DNA of 64,000 nt. It comes from Chloroflexota bacterium (GTDB lineage: Bacteria; Chloroflexota; Dehalococcoidia; UBA2979). The notes below the pieces were generated by a model, which worked only from the letters and a program-made list of their open reading frames with translations, was not told the origin of the DNA and ran no database searches. Below are positions 27,601 to 36,005 of the stretch, one piece after another (position 1 is the stretch's first letter; each line of letters begins with the position of its first letter). The DNA lies in the NCBI GenBank assembly GCA_947479915.1, contig CANKAU010000005.1, forward strand, positions 56,869 to 120,868. Reading direction: 5' to 3'. The position numbers were made by a program, and so were the translations under genes.

Positions 27601-27911
27601 TCCACGGGGTACTCGCGCAGCAGGCGCAGGCACAGGCCGTGGATGGTGCCGATGATCGCCTCGTCCACCTGGGCGCGGTGCGCGTTCAGCTCCGGGCGCG
27701 TCATCACCTCGCGTCGCACGCGCTGCCGCATCTCGGCGGCGGCGGCTTCAGTGAACGTCACCGCGACGATCTGGGGGATCGCGCAGCGACCGAGGAGCGC
27801 GACGTAGCGCTCCACCAGGACGTGCGTCTTCCCGCTGCCCGCCCCCGCCGACACCGCGATGTCGACGTCGCCGGCGTCGACGATCCTTTGCTGCTCGGTG
27901 GTCAGCGCCAC
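24609..27911 (-). CDS. addA: ATP-dependent helicase/nuclease AddA (RecB-like)
   Basis: A 1100-residue UvrD-type helicase fused to a RecB-family nuclease, for double-strand-break end processing with AddB. Walker A is SAGAGSGKT at about residues 21-29. Helicase motif II is VDEAQDVSP, a late motif reads MTIHGAKGLEFPIVFV, and the nuclease core VVDFKTD lies around residues 1011-1017. The start is GTG at 27911, inside the last codons of addB (10-base overlap), with GGAGGAAA 5 bases upstream. An alternative is simply an unclassified UvrD/RecB protein, but the adjacent AddB settles it. Confidence 0.93.
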   Translation of the reverse strand: MALTTEQQRIVDAGDVDIAVSAGAGSGKTHVLVERYVALLGRCAIPQIVAVTFTEAAAAEMRQRVRREVMTRPELNAHRAQVDEAIIGTIHGLCLRLLREYPVEAGIDPRAAVLAEDEAALLRGAAGIRAIDEAAEAGDRRTDLLRTLGVYQASQMLPVMLQSRDDVRSSFAAMPEDAESMAIDIRGRLDDAAREALDPLRTTVPDALIEVRSFMQTRDDLLAGRLLEALAALGEPDDCPIGEWAARLARCAEAIKLTGGKAGAWAIPVPEVRALMREVREEIERRLLEVPVWSDDDEAAVRAMPGLRALFEDACARYAAAKRERRALDFLDLEVAAVELLEQHPHVAADCRARFRHLMVDEAQDVSPIQARLVRLLVGEGEGRPRLFLVGDEKQSIYGFRGADVRQFRELRELVHQWGGTLLPLSASFRTHRELVAHTNALFEYVFTGTEVTMEVMTGRPSEPPPGPHLVLTPIGGGRSQAWLTEAEAVAQEMRRILDDPPTIWDKRAEAYRPARAGDMALLLRGLSHVHAFEQALDANGVPFATPSGGGFFTRAEVVDLGNLLRWLSEPDDDIALVGVLRSPMFILRDDTLLALRGLGQPPLRLALTDPPASLDEDERERCRFAGETLRALQRTARTASAADLLEQALEATGVEASWAAISGGEQSVANIRKLVRICRELAGYTLTQVVDYLVQRRDELLTREGPAVLDRPDAVQVMTIHGAKGLEFPIVFVPQAHDGPRTSYDAIRWRVGDGVSMTLERDEDDEARPRPGFYAHLANLDKGDEADEHLRLFYVAATRAGDYLYVSGNNPGASGPGWLHAAMRAHDAGLLAQVESRAPVDPEEQERTRRPYPDTIEVPAPETQVDYEPALLGRSPVIPLRASTPVTALRLQEHHQWGPAAGAGDGLGLVRGRIVHRAIEARALAGDAFDDAALARLVEEEAEIADEATWAGLLSDASALVQRYADSDVGRDAAAGEAQFEVPFAWDWDGVPVHGQIDILYRNAQHAWCVVDFKTDRVAAGAEGEAAAPYLVQIGLYARALQAATGAFPRLGLLFLRTGRFYEPPLAELEAALVRARAEIDAGLRLDPGLPDYLGGDED

Positions 27912-30838
27912 TCTTTCCTCCGAGAGAAAGAGTTCACGCGGCAGGCGTGCTGGAACGCGCAGTACCACGGGCACTCGCCCGCGGGCGCGACGTAGAACTC
28001 ACCGTCGGCGATCGCCTCGCGCGCCTCGATCGCGCGGGCGGAGGCGGCCTCCAGCAGCGCGCGATCCTCGGGCTTCGCGCTGTCGAGGCTCCACTCCGCC
28101 TTCGGTGCACGCAGGAAGGCGTACCGAGCGACGATGCGCGCCTCCGGATCGTCGAAAATCTGTGCGGCGGCCAACGCATACAACTGGAGCTGGAGCAGCC
28201 GTCCCTTCTCCAGCTCGGAGCGTTCCAGGACCTTGCCGCTCTTGTAATCGACGATCTGGATCAGCCCCGGCCCGCGGTCGACGCGGTCGATCGAGCCGCG
28301 GAAGCGCAGCGGCGGATCGCTGCCCGGCACGAGCGCGTCGAACGAACGCTCTCCACGCTCCGTCGAGGTGATCCCCAGCGCCTCGTTCGCGCGCGCCTCG
28401 CGCCGCACCAGCGACTCCAGCTGCTCGAGCGCCTGCGCGCCCTCGTAGCGCCAGAGGGCGGCGCGACCGAAGGCGTAGCGCGCCGGGGCGGCATCCCACG
28501 TCGCGCGGCCGTGCTCGCGGACGTGCGCGATGACCTCGTCCACGTTCGCCTCGTTCAGCGCCTCGCCGCGCGCGACCAGCGGCTCGACCGCGGCCTCGAG
28601 GATCGCGTGGATGACGGTGCCTCGCGTGCGGGCATCGGCCTGCTCCTGCTCCTCGTCCAGCTCGCGCAGGCGGAGGCCGTGGCTGCTGAAGAACTGGAAC
28701 GCGCACGTCTGGTAGGACTCGAGCTGCGTCGGGCTCCACCGCCGCTCGCCGTCGAGGAGCCACGAGACGTCGACGCTGCCCAGCGCGCCCTCGTACATCC
28801 CGGCGGGTGTGAACGAGCGTCGTCGCTGTTCCACGCCCGCGGCGACGCGTACCACGCGATCCCACGCGGGGAGGTCGCGCGGCCGGCGTACCTCGGTTGG
28901 CCAGCCGCGCACAAGGCCGATCGCCAGCTCGCGTGTGGAGGCAGCGCGCTCCGGGGCGACGGCTGTGCGCGCCTCGACGGCGGTCACGCCTGCGGCTTCG
29001 AAGTAGTACGACGCCGCCGAGGGGCGTCCGCTGGCGTTCAGTCGGGTGCGCCAGAGCGAGGTCGCGCGGTCGGCGCGGGTGCGCACCGACTCCCACAGGT
29101 CGTCCTCGGCGGCGCGTGGCTCCGGCGGGAGGCCGAGGCCCGCCGAGCGCAGTGCCTCGCGCGCATCGCGGTCGAGGAGCGCCCCGGTGCGCTGCGGCGC
29201 GGGGAACTCGCCCTCCGACAGGCCACCCGCGAAGACGTGCGCGAAGCGCAGCCCGTGCATGGTGTGCATCGGCGCGAGCAGGACGCCGCCGGCCTCGCGG
29301 ATGAGCGTGGTCGGCCGGTCCATGCGCGCTTCGAGGTCCGCGACGAATGCCTCGAAGGTGACCTCGCCGGCGCCCAGTGCCTGCTCCACGGCGCGGAACG
29401 CGCGCAGCTCGCCGCGCAGCGCGTCGACCTCGACGCCGAGCGTCGGGTAGGACTCGATCTCGCCGCGCACCCAGCCCGCGGTGCCGAAGAGCGCGTCGTC
29501 GAGGAGCCGGGCGTGCTCGCCCGGCGTCCGGCGCGCCTCAGGGTCGAGCATCGCCGCGAGCGCCTCGACGGTCGTGCGCCACGCGGCAGCCGCGCCCCGG
29601 TACGCGTCGGCGTCCGCGCGGTCGGCGCCAGCCGACTCGACAGCCGCGGGGATCCGCGCGAGCACCTCGAGGCTGGACCACAGTCCGTGGGTGCGCGCGA
29701 TGCGGCGGATGCGATCGAGGTCGGGCGTGGCGAAGCCGAAGCGCTGCCATGACGCAAACCCGGCCACCAGGGCGTCCGCCACGTCTCGCACGCGCCAGCC
29801 GTGGACGCCGACGCGCAGGAGTTGCAGCAGCCATGCGCCGAACGGGCGCGCCGCGAGCCGCTCGCCCGCCGCCGGGTCGAGGGGCAGCCGGGCCTCCTCG
29901 AACACGCGGCGCGCGAGTGAGAGGTGCGGCGACACCTGCCTGAACGTGACCGCGAAGTCCGAGGGGCGCAGCGCCCCGTCCTCGCCCAGCCCCTGCTTCA
30001 CGGCCCGCGCGATCTCCCGCAACTGCGACTCCGCGTCGGCGGCGCTGCTCGCCTCGAGCGTGGTCGTGACGGCGGGCGCGTCGAGCGACTCCCGGGCGAG
30101 CGCGGGCACCGCGGCCGTGAGCGCCTCGATCGTCCATCGCGCGCGTTCGCCTGCCGCGGGATCGAGTGCGCACCAGACCTCGGTCCGGGCGGCGAGCGCC
30201 CCGACCAGCGCGACTTCGCCGCGCTGGAGGAACGCCGCGCCGTCGATGAGCACGAGCGGGGGGACGGGGGCGCCTGCGCGGATCGCCTCGGCGGCGAGCG
30301 GCGCGCGCTCGTGCGGCTCGCGCCAGCCGCGCGCCTCCAGGTCGGCGCGGTAGGCCGTGTAGATCGCTGCGAGCGCGCGCAGGTTGAGGTCGGTCGTGGC
30401 GTTGGCTGCCGCCTCGAACGTCGCCGGTGCGACACCGTCTGCCGCGAGGTCCGCGACGCCGGAGGCGACCAGCGTGGCGAGGCCGGGTGTGTCCGCGATC
30501 GGGGCGAAGCGCGCCGCCGGCCCGTCGCCGCGCGCGAGGTCGCGCGTGGTCCGAGCGAGCAGTTCCCGCGCGACCTCGGCGGATGCAACATGCTCGGCGC
30601 CCGCGTGGCGCGCGGCGAACAGCCCGAAGGTGGTGACGTCGATGCCGAACGCGACCTTCGTGCTCGCCACGAGGCGGCGACGGAACTGGTCGGCGTGGCG
30701 CGCCGTCGGCACGAGGACGAGCGTGGAGGCGAAGGGATCCTGTGCGTAGCGCGCGGCTGCGGCGGCGATCAGCCGCTCGGTCTTCCCGCTGGCGGCGGGG
30801 CCGAGGACGAGCGTGAGGCCGGGCGTCGCGTCAGGCAT
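27902..30838 (-). CDS. addB: Helicase-like iron-sulfur nuclease AddB
   Basis: A 978-residue partner of AddA. It has an N-terminal P-loop (GPAASGKTE, residues about 13-21), a long inactivated-helicase-like middle, and a C-terminal PD-(D/E)XK nuclease (VDYKSGK near 863-869). The four cysteines of the AddB iron-sulfur staple are present: one before the nuclease in YQTCAFQ (residue 712) and three at the end in CPWYCAFQHAC (956, 960, 966). The complex resects DNA ends for RecA loading. It follows an amidohydrolase gene by 16 bases and overlaps addA. Confidence 0.92.
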   Translation of the reverse strand: MPDATPGLTLVLGPAASGKTERLIAAAAARYAQDPFASTLVLVPTARHADQFRRRLVASTKVAFGIDVTTFGLFAARHAGAEHVASAEVARELLARTTRDLARGDGPAARFAPIADTPGLATLVASGVADLAADGVAPATFEAAANATTDLNLRALAAIYTAYRADLEARGWREPHERAPLAAEAIRAGAPVPPLVLIDGAAFLQRGEVALVGALAARTEVWCALDPAAGERARWTIEALTAAVPALARESLDAPAVTTTLEASSAADAESQLREIARAVKQGLGEDGALRPSDFAVTFRQVSPHLSLARRVFEEARLPLDPAAGERLAARPFGAWLLQLLRVGVHGWRVRDVADALVAGFASWQRFGFATPDLDRIRRIARTHGLWSSLEVLARIPAAVESAGADRADADAYRGAAAAWRTTVEALAAMLDPEARRTPGEHARLLDDALFGTAGWVRGEIESYPTLGVEVDALRGELRAFRAVEQALGAGEVTFEAFVADLEARMDRPTTLIREAGGVLLAPMHTMHGLRFAHVFAGGLSEGEFPAPQRTGALLDRDAREALRSAGLGLPPEPRAAEDDLWESVRTRADRATSLWRTRLNASGRPSAASYYFEAAGVTAVEARTAVAPERAASTRELAIGLVRGWPTEVRRPRDLPAWDRVVRVAAGVEQRRRSFTPAGMYEGALGSVDVSWLLDGERRWSPTQLESYQTCAFQFFSSHGLRLRELDEEQEQADARTRGTVIHAILEAAVEPLVARGEALNEANVDEVIAHVREHGRATWDAAPARYAFGRAALWRYEGAQALEQLESLVRREARANEALGITSTERGERSFDALVPGSDPPLRFRGSIDRVDRGPGLIQIVDYKSGKVLERSELEKGRLLQLQLYALAAAQIFDDPEARIVARYAFLRAPKAEWSLDSAKPEDRALLEAASARAIEAREAIADGEFYVAPAGECPWYCAFQHACRVNSFSRRKEWR

Positions 30839-30854
30839 CGGTTACCGCATCGCG

Positions 30855-31733
30855 TTACTTGCCGAGCACCTCGGCGGGGTTGGTCTGCACCATCCGCTTC
30901 ACCTGCTCGTGCGTGAACCCGGCGTCCAGGAAGCGCTCCATCCACGAACCGAAGCCCGAGGGCGCGGGCGGATTGGGCGCCTGGCCGAGGTCCGTCGACA
31001 GGATGACGTGTTCGGCGCCGACCGCGCGGACGTCGGCGATCATCGCCGCGGCGGCCTCCTCGCCGCCGTCGCGGAACGAGTTCGTGCCAGCCTGTTCCAC
31101 GAACGCGCCAAGGCCGGCCGCCTCGCGCTGCACCTCGACCGGGATGCCGAACGGCGTCGCGTGCGACACGATCGAGCGGATGCCTCGGCGGCGCGACTCG
31201 CGCACCAGCGCCAGAGTCTCGTCGGGCGACAGGTGCCCGCTGCACAGCGTCGCGCTGTACTGCGCGATCAGGTCGAGGAGGTCGTGGACGATCGGCTTCA
31301 GCGCTCCGGCGTCATCGAGGACGGTCATTGCCTCGCCTCGTGCGTTCCAGCGACCGAAGTGGTCGTGCGACCACACGCTGTCGAACGTGGGGAACCACAC
31401 GACCGTGGTGCCAATGCGCAGGGCCGCGTCCAGCGCATCCGGGTTCAGCCCCCCGACCGCGTGGTCGAGCGCGATCGCGCCGTAGAGGCGCGTCTGGGGC
31501 ACCTCCGGCTGGAGCGCCCACGCGAGGATCTGCGAGGGCAGTTCGTGGCTCTTCAGCACGATGCCCGCCATCCCCGCATCACTCGCCGCGTGGACCAGCT
31601 CACGCGCGTCCATCTTCCGCTCGGCGTAGGGGTCGGGAGACCAGTGCGCGTGGACGTCGATGGCGCCCCGGAGCAGGTCGCGGGCCTCGTCGCGGAGGTC
31701 GGCGAGGGACTCGGCTCGGTAGGGTGTGGCCAC
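30855..31733 (-). CDS. Amidohydrolase-like metal-dependent hydrolase
   Basis: A 292-residue TIM-barrel hydrolase of the amidohydrolase superfamily. The first metal site reads DVHAHWSPD near residue 26. His residues occur in KSHELPS, SGHLSPDE and SHATPFG, and an acidic residue occurs in ILSTDLGQAP. The start is GTG at 31733 with AAGGAG seven bases before it; the open frame continues upstream without coding character. It lies immediately upstream of addB, possibly co-transcribed, but no functional link to recombination is evident. The substrate is unknown. Confidence 0.82.
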   Translation of the reverse strand: MATPYRAESLADLRDEARDLLRGAIDVHAHWSPDPYAERKMDARELVHAASDAGMAGIVLKSHELPSQILAWALQPEVPQTRLYGAIALDHAVGGLNPDALDAALRIGTTVVWFPTFDSVWSHDHFGRWNARGEAMTVLDDAGALKPIVHDLLDLIAQYSATLCSGHLSPDETLALVRESRRRGIRSIVSHATPFGIPVEVQREAAGLGAFVEQAGTNSFRDGGEEAAAAMIADVRAVGAEHVILSTDLGQAPNPPAPSGFGSWMERFLDAGFTHEQVKRMVQTNPAEVLGK

Positions 31734-31864
31734 GGGGGGCTCCTTCGCGCATGGGGGGTCGGCAGGCGCACGATAGCAGCAACGCCGCGCGAGCATCGAA
31801 CGCAGGCGACCCGCGCCGTACCCTCGACGGACGCATACACGAGGCAGCACCGAAGGAGCACGCC

Positions 31865-32791
31865 ATGACCAACATCCCGCGCCGCACGCTGGGCCGCACC
31901 GGCGTCGAGGTCACCACGCTCGGCTTCGGCGCGATGGAACTGCGCAACGCCCCCCGCGGCCCCGAGCTAACCGACGAGACCGCGCAGCAGGTCCTCAACG
32001 CCGTGCTGGACGCCGGGATCAACTTCATCGACACCTCGCCGGACTACGGCATGAGTGAGGAGTACATCGGCCGGTACATCTCGCACCGCCGTAACGAATA
32101 CTTCCTGGCCTCGAAGGCCGGGTGCGCCGCCGAGGAGTTCGCGACCGGCGCGCCGAACGAGCACATCTTCACCGCCGCGAACGTCCGCGCGGCTGTGGAG
32201 CAGAGCCTGCGCCGCATGAAGACTGACTACCTCGACCTCGTGCAGTTCCACCAGAGCCCCTCGCGCGAGGTCATGGAGCGAGAGGGTGCGCTATCCGAGC
32301 TGCAGGCGCTCCAGCGGGAGGGGAAGGTCAGGTTCCTCGGCATGTCGGGCACCGTGCCGGAGATCCGCGAGCAGATCGCCATGGGCGTCTTCGACGAATT
32401 CCAGATCCCCTACTCGATCATCCAGCGCGAGCACGAGGCCATCATCGCGGAGGCCTCGGCGGCCGGTGCGGGCATCGCGATCCGCGGCGGCGCGGCCCGC
32501 GGCCTGCCGACGGACTGGGAGAACCGCTGGTACTACATGATCCCGGGCGAGAACGCGAAGGACCGCTGGGAGCAGGGGAAGCTGGACGAGCTGCTCGATG
32601 GCATGAGCCGCATCGAGTTCACGCTGCGGTTCACGCTCTCGAACCCCGACCTCGACACCACGATTGTCGGCACGAAGGACCTCGGCCACCTCGCGAGCAA
32701 CATCGCGCTTGCCGAGAAGGGCCCACTGCCCGACGACGTTGTCGCCGAGGTGAAGCGCCGCCTGGACGCCACGGAGTCGCGACCGCTCTGA
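31865..32791 (+). CDS. Aldo/keto reductase
   Basis: A 308-residue NAD(P)H-dependent oxidoreductase of the AKR superfamily. The catalytic tetrad is visible as Asp and Tyr in DTSPDYGMSEEY, Lys in LASKAGC and His in VQFHQSPS. The N terminus RRTLGRTGVEVTTLGFGAM is the standard opening. The substrate is unknown; it probably reduces an aldehyde or ketone in the cytoplasm. It is transcribed divergently from the amidohydrolase gene (131 bases between starts). The ATG is preceded by GAAGGAG. Confidence 0.92.
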   Translation: MTNIPRRTLGRTGVEVTTLGFGAMELRNAPRGPELTDETAQQVLNAVLDAGINFIDTSPDYGMSEEYIGRYISHRRNEYFLASKAGCAAEEFATGAPNEHIFTAANVRAAVEQSLRRMKTDYLDLVQFHQSPSREVMEREGALSELQALQREGKVRFLGMSGTVPEIREQIAMGVFDEFQIPYSIIQREHEAIIAEASAAGAGIAIRGGAARGLPTDWENRWYYMIPGENAKDRWEQGKLDELLDGMSRIEFTLRFTLSNPDLDTTIVGTKDLGHLASNIALAEKGPLPDDVVAEVKRRLDATESRPL

Positions 32792-32821
32792 CCCTCGACC
32801 CCCGAGGTTCGACCAGCCATC

Positions 32822-32849
32822 GACGGGGCGTCCGCAGGGGCGCCTCGTC
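32822..32849 (+). terminator. Weak hairpin after the aldo/keto reductase
   Basis: GACGGGGCG (32822-32830) pairs with CGCCTCGTC (32841-32849) with one G-T pair across a 10-base loop. It is less convincing than the other hairpins here. Confidence 0.4.
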
Positions 32850-32969
32850 CGCGTCCGGCGTCCGCCGCTATCAATTGTCTGATGGTTCGCGCGTCGAGGG
32901 GCCGCGAGGCTGAACGAGCGCGGCGACGTCTGCGCAGACACGGACATTCCTCGTACCTCGGAGGTTCTC

Positions 32970-34004
32970 ATGCGGGTCTCGATCGGGCTGCACGCGCCGC
33001 TGCGCGACATTCCTCCGCTGGTCACGCGTGCCGAGGCGCTGGGCTTCGACATGTTCGTCGCGAACGAGACGTCGTATGAGCCGATGCTCATGCTCGGTGC
33101 CGCCGCGCTGGCCTCGGAGCACGCGGTGCTGACCACGGGCGTAGCGCTGGCGTTCCCGCGCTCGCCGTACGTCATGGCGCAGGCGGCGTGGGAGATCCAG
33201 CGTGCCTCGAACGGGCGGCTGCTGCTCGGCCTTGGCTCGCAGGTGAAGGGGCACATGGAGCGCCGCTTCTCCATCCCGTGGGCGCCGCCGGGCCCGAGGA
33301 TGAAGGACTACATCGCCTGCCTGCGCGCAATCTGGCGGACGTGGCAGTACGGCGACGCCCCCACGTACGAGGGCGAGTACTACCGCTTCCTCCGCATGAA
33401 CCCGGCCTCCAACCCCGGCCCGATCGAGCACCCCGACATCCCGATCGTCGTCTCCGCGGTGAACCCGTACATGGCGCGTCTCGCGGGTGAGGAGGGCGGC
33501 ATCGTCACGCACTCGTTCACCACGGATCGCTACATGCGCGAGGTGCTGCTGCCGAACGTGCTCGCCGGCGCCGCGAAGCGCGGCCGCAAGCCGTCCGAGC
33601 TCTCGATCCGCGCGGGCGGCTTCATCGCCACCGGCAAGACCGAGGAAGACGTGCACAAGATGCGCGAGTGGGTGCGCTCCCGCGTCGCCTACTACGGTTC
33701 CACGCGCTCGTACCACGGCGTGCTCGCCCTCGACGGCTGGGGCGAGGAGGGCGCGGCGCTGCACCGGCTCTCGATGGAGAACCGCTGGCAGGAGATGACC
33801 GACCTGGTCACGGACGAGATCCTCGACGAGTTCTGCGTTGCGGGGACGTGGGAGCAGTTGCCGAAGGTGCTGGAGACTCGCTACGCGGGCATCGCGACGG
33901 ACCTGTCGTTCTCTGCAAACCTGCAGAACGAGGCCGACGCAGAGCAGATCGCGGACGTGGTGCGCCAGATCAAGCTCATCCGCCCGTTCGGCGTCGACGA
34001 CTAG
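32970..34004 (+). CDS. LLM-class flavin/F420-dependent oxidoreductase
   Basis: A 344-residue luciferase-like TIM-barrel oxidoreductase. The segments WEIQRASNGRLLLGLGSQVKG and RRFSIPWAPPGPRMKDYI match the F420-associated branch of the family (the type catalogued as a probable F420-dependent oxidoreductase). It likely carries out hydride transfer or monooxygenation with F420 or reduced FMN in the cytoplasm. It stands alone, with a terminator shared with the convergent MFS gene. ATG at 32970 has CGGAGGTT ahead of it. Confidence 0.88.
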   Translation: MRVSIGLHAPLRDIPPLVTRAEALGFDMFVANETSYEPMLMLGAAALASEHAVLTTGVALAFPRSPYVMAQAAWEIQRASNGRLLLGLGSQVKGHMERRFSIPWAPPGPRMKDYIACLRAIWRTWQYGDAPTYEGEYYRFLRMNPASNPGPIEHPDIPIVVSAVNPYMARLAGEEGGIVTHSFTTDRYMREVLLPNVLAGAAKRGRKPSELSIRAGGFIATGKTEEDVHKMREWVRSRVAYYGSTRSYHGVLALDGWGEEGAALHRLSMENRWQEMTDLVTDEILDEFCVAGTWEQLPKVLETRYAGIATDLSFSANLQNEADAEQIADVVRQIKLIRPFGVDD

Positions 34005-34027
34005 CCTCGACGCTGCGATCGGATCGT

Positions 34028-34053
34028 GACGAGGCGCCCGCGGGCGCCTCGTC
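34028..34053. terminator. Perfect 12-bp bidirectional hairpin
   Basis: GACGAGGCGCCC (34028-34039) pairs with 34042-34053 with only two unpaired bases between them, midway between the convergent stops at 34004 and 34062. Confidence 0.75.
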
Positions 34054-34061
34054 CGTGTCTG

Positions 34062-35366
34062 CTACGCGGTCGCCGCGCGGGCACGCTCGCCGGGGTGCAC
34101 AGGCGGCGGCGACAGTGCAAACGACACCGCCGCTACGACGCACACCGCGCCGAACGCGAGGAACGCCGGGATGTAGCCGCCTGTCGCATCGAACACGGCG
34201 GCCGTAAGCAGCGGCGCCGCTCCGCCGACGGCGGTGTTCGCCAGCGTCGAGAACCCCGTCAGCGATCCGACGATGCTGCGCCCGTAGTAGTCCGGGATCG
34301 CCTGCACGTTGAGGAGCTGCGAGCCGGACACCGCCACGCCCAGCCAGAACGTAGTCAGCGCGATCCCGAGGTAGGAGTGCTGCATGGTGAACACCGCGAT
34401 CGACACGGCATAGATCACAGCGAACGCGATCATCGTGCGGTAGATCCCCATGCGCCCCAGGAACCACGTCCACACCCAGCGTCCACCGAAGACGCCGAAG
34501 CCGTACACGGACACGATCCACGCCCCGTCGATCGCGGTGTAGCCGAACGACTGCACGAACCCCGAGATGTTGATGAAGATCGCGGACGACGGCATCGAGG
34601 TGAGCAGGAAGCCCGCCGTCATCAGCCAGAACGCCCGCGTGCGCAGCGCCTGCCGCACGGTCCACACCGCCTCGCGCACCCGTTGCGAGGCAGGGCGTGC
34701 GGCCTCGCGCGCTGCGACCGCACCGGGCTCGTCGCCATCGGGGAGCAGTCCGACGTCCTCGGGGCGTCGGCGCACGGCGATCCACGAGAGCGGTGCGACG
34801 CTGAAGCAAGCGATGCCGAGGAGGAACCAGACCATCCGCCAGCCGTAGTGCTCGTTCACCCACGCTGCGGCGGGCACGGCGGCGATCCCCGCGGTCGCCG
34901 AGCCCATCGAGAACCACGCGATCGCGGTCGCGCGCTTGCGGATGAACCAGTTCGGGATGACGACGCGCGGCCCCAGCAGCCCGATGCCCGGCGTCGCCAG
35001 TCCGTACAACGACCAAGCCGCGTAGACCGCCGGCCGGGTGTGCGCCATCGACACCGCGAGGAGGCCGAGGCCTGCGAGCACCGCGCTCACCGTCATCAGC
35101 ACGCGGGAACCGTGACGATCGACGAGCGGGCCCAGCGGCACCGCCAGCACGCCACCGATGATGCGGTTGATCAGCAGCACCACGGCGACGCTCTTCTGGT
35201 TCCACCCCAGGTCGTGCTGCATTGGCAGGATCAGCGATCCGAAGATCCAGCCGCCCGCGCCGGCCGTGATCAGCTGCGTGTAGTAGGAGATGAGGACGAT
35301 CCACCAGCCGCGGTACACGTGGCGCACGCGCGAGGTCTGGGCGGCGAGGATGCTCGCGGCGCTCAT
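34062..35366 (-). CDS. MFS transporter (monocarboxylate/OFA-like)
   Basis: A 434-residue, 12-helix major facilitator. It opens with a YRGWWIVLIS segment like that of the two paralogues at 49-52 kb (FHGW...). The motif RRRPEDVGLLPDGD in the central loop is also shared with them and is common in oxalate/formate-like and monocarboxylate transporters. It should import or export a small organic acid. Three in-frame ATGs are possible (35426, 35387, 35366). The last is chosen because it leaves an N terminus of the same length as the paralogues. Confidence 0.85.
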   Translation of the reverse strand: MSAASILAAQTSRVRHVYRGWWIVLISYYTQLITAGAGGWIFGSLILPMQHDLGWNQKSVAVVLLINRIIGGVLAVPLGPLVDRHGSRVLMTVSAVLAGLGLLAVSMAHTRPAVYAAWSLYGLATPGIGLLGPRVVIPNWFIRKRATAIAWFSMGSATAGIAAVPAAAWVNEHYGWRMVWFLLGIACFSVAPLSWIAVRRRPEDVGLLPDGDEPGAVAAREAARPASQRVREAVWTVRQALRTRAFWLMTAGFLLTSMPSSAIFINISGFVQSFGYTAIDGAWIVSVYGFGVFGGRWVWTWFLGRMGIYRTMIAFAVIYAVSIAVFTMQHSYLGIALTTFWLGVAVSGSQLLNVQAIPDYYGRSIVGSLTGFSTLANTAVGGAAPLLTAAVFDATGGYIPAFLAFGAVCVVAAVSFALSPPPVHPGERARAATA

Positions 35367-35482
35367 GGGCGTCCCGTCCGAACGCATCCCTGCCTGGAGG
35401 TGGTGGGCCGATCGGCCGTGAACCATGCCCCGGAGGATGCACCGGGATGGTACATCCGCTCACAATTACGCCAATGGTGGCG

Positions 35483-35878
35483 CTAGCCGCCCGCTCCGAG
35501 GTAGCGCGGCAGGGCGGTGCGCCAGTCGCCGAGGCGCGTCGGCTTCATCAGCACCGCGTCCCCCGCGATCTCGTGTGCGCGGTCTTCCTCGAAGGTCTGG
35601 GTGCCGTCGAACATCGTGATCATCGTCACGTGGCCCTCGGGCACGTCCCACTCGCGCATCTCGGCGAGTGCGAAGTCGTCCATGACGCTGACGTCGGACA
35701 GCAGGAGTACGGGGCCCTCCGCCTTCGTCACCCAGGCCTCGCCCTCGTTGAGCTCGGCGAACACGCCAATCGGCAGGTCGGGGCGGATCTCGCGCGCGAC
35801 GTCCGCCGCCACCCGGGCGAGGTCGAGGCGCGGGTCGACGATGGCGAGCGCGGCGGGGGCGGGTTGGGGTGTGGTCAT
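35483..35878 (-). CDS. Small receiver-like protein of unknown function
   Basis: A 131-residue protein resembling a degenerate response-regulator receiver domain. It has an N-terminal strand with acidic residues (AIVDPRLD), a central VLLLSDVSVMDD strand where the phospho-Asp would be, and a late Lys-Pro (VLMKPTRLGDW) as in receivers. There is no output domain. No kinase gene is nearby. The similarity is by eye and may be coincidental, in which case it is a hypothetical protein. Confidence 0.6.
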   Translation of the reverse strand: MTTPQPAPAALAIVDPRLDLARVAADVAREIRPDLPIGVFAELNEGEAWVTKAEGPVLLLSDVSVMDDFALAEMREWDVPEGHVTMITMFDGTQTFEEDRAHEIAGDAVLMKPTRLGDWRTALPRYLGAGG

Positions 35879-36005
35879 GGCGGCTACCTCGTCTGGGTTC
35901 GCCCGGAGGATACGTCATGCGTGCACGCGAGGTGGCATGGACGTGCCGCTATCATGCGGCGGCACGCGGGCCGGACGAGGCACGCGCCATGACGAGGAGC
36001 TCGCG

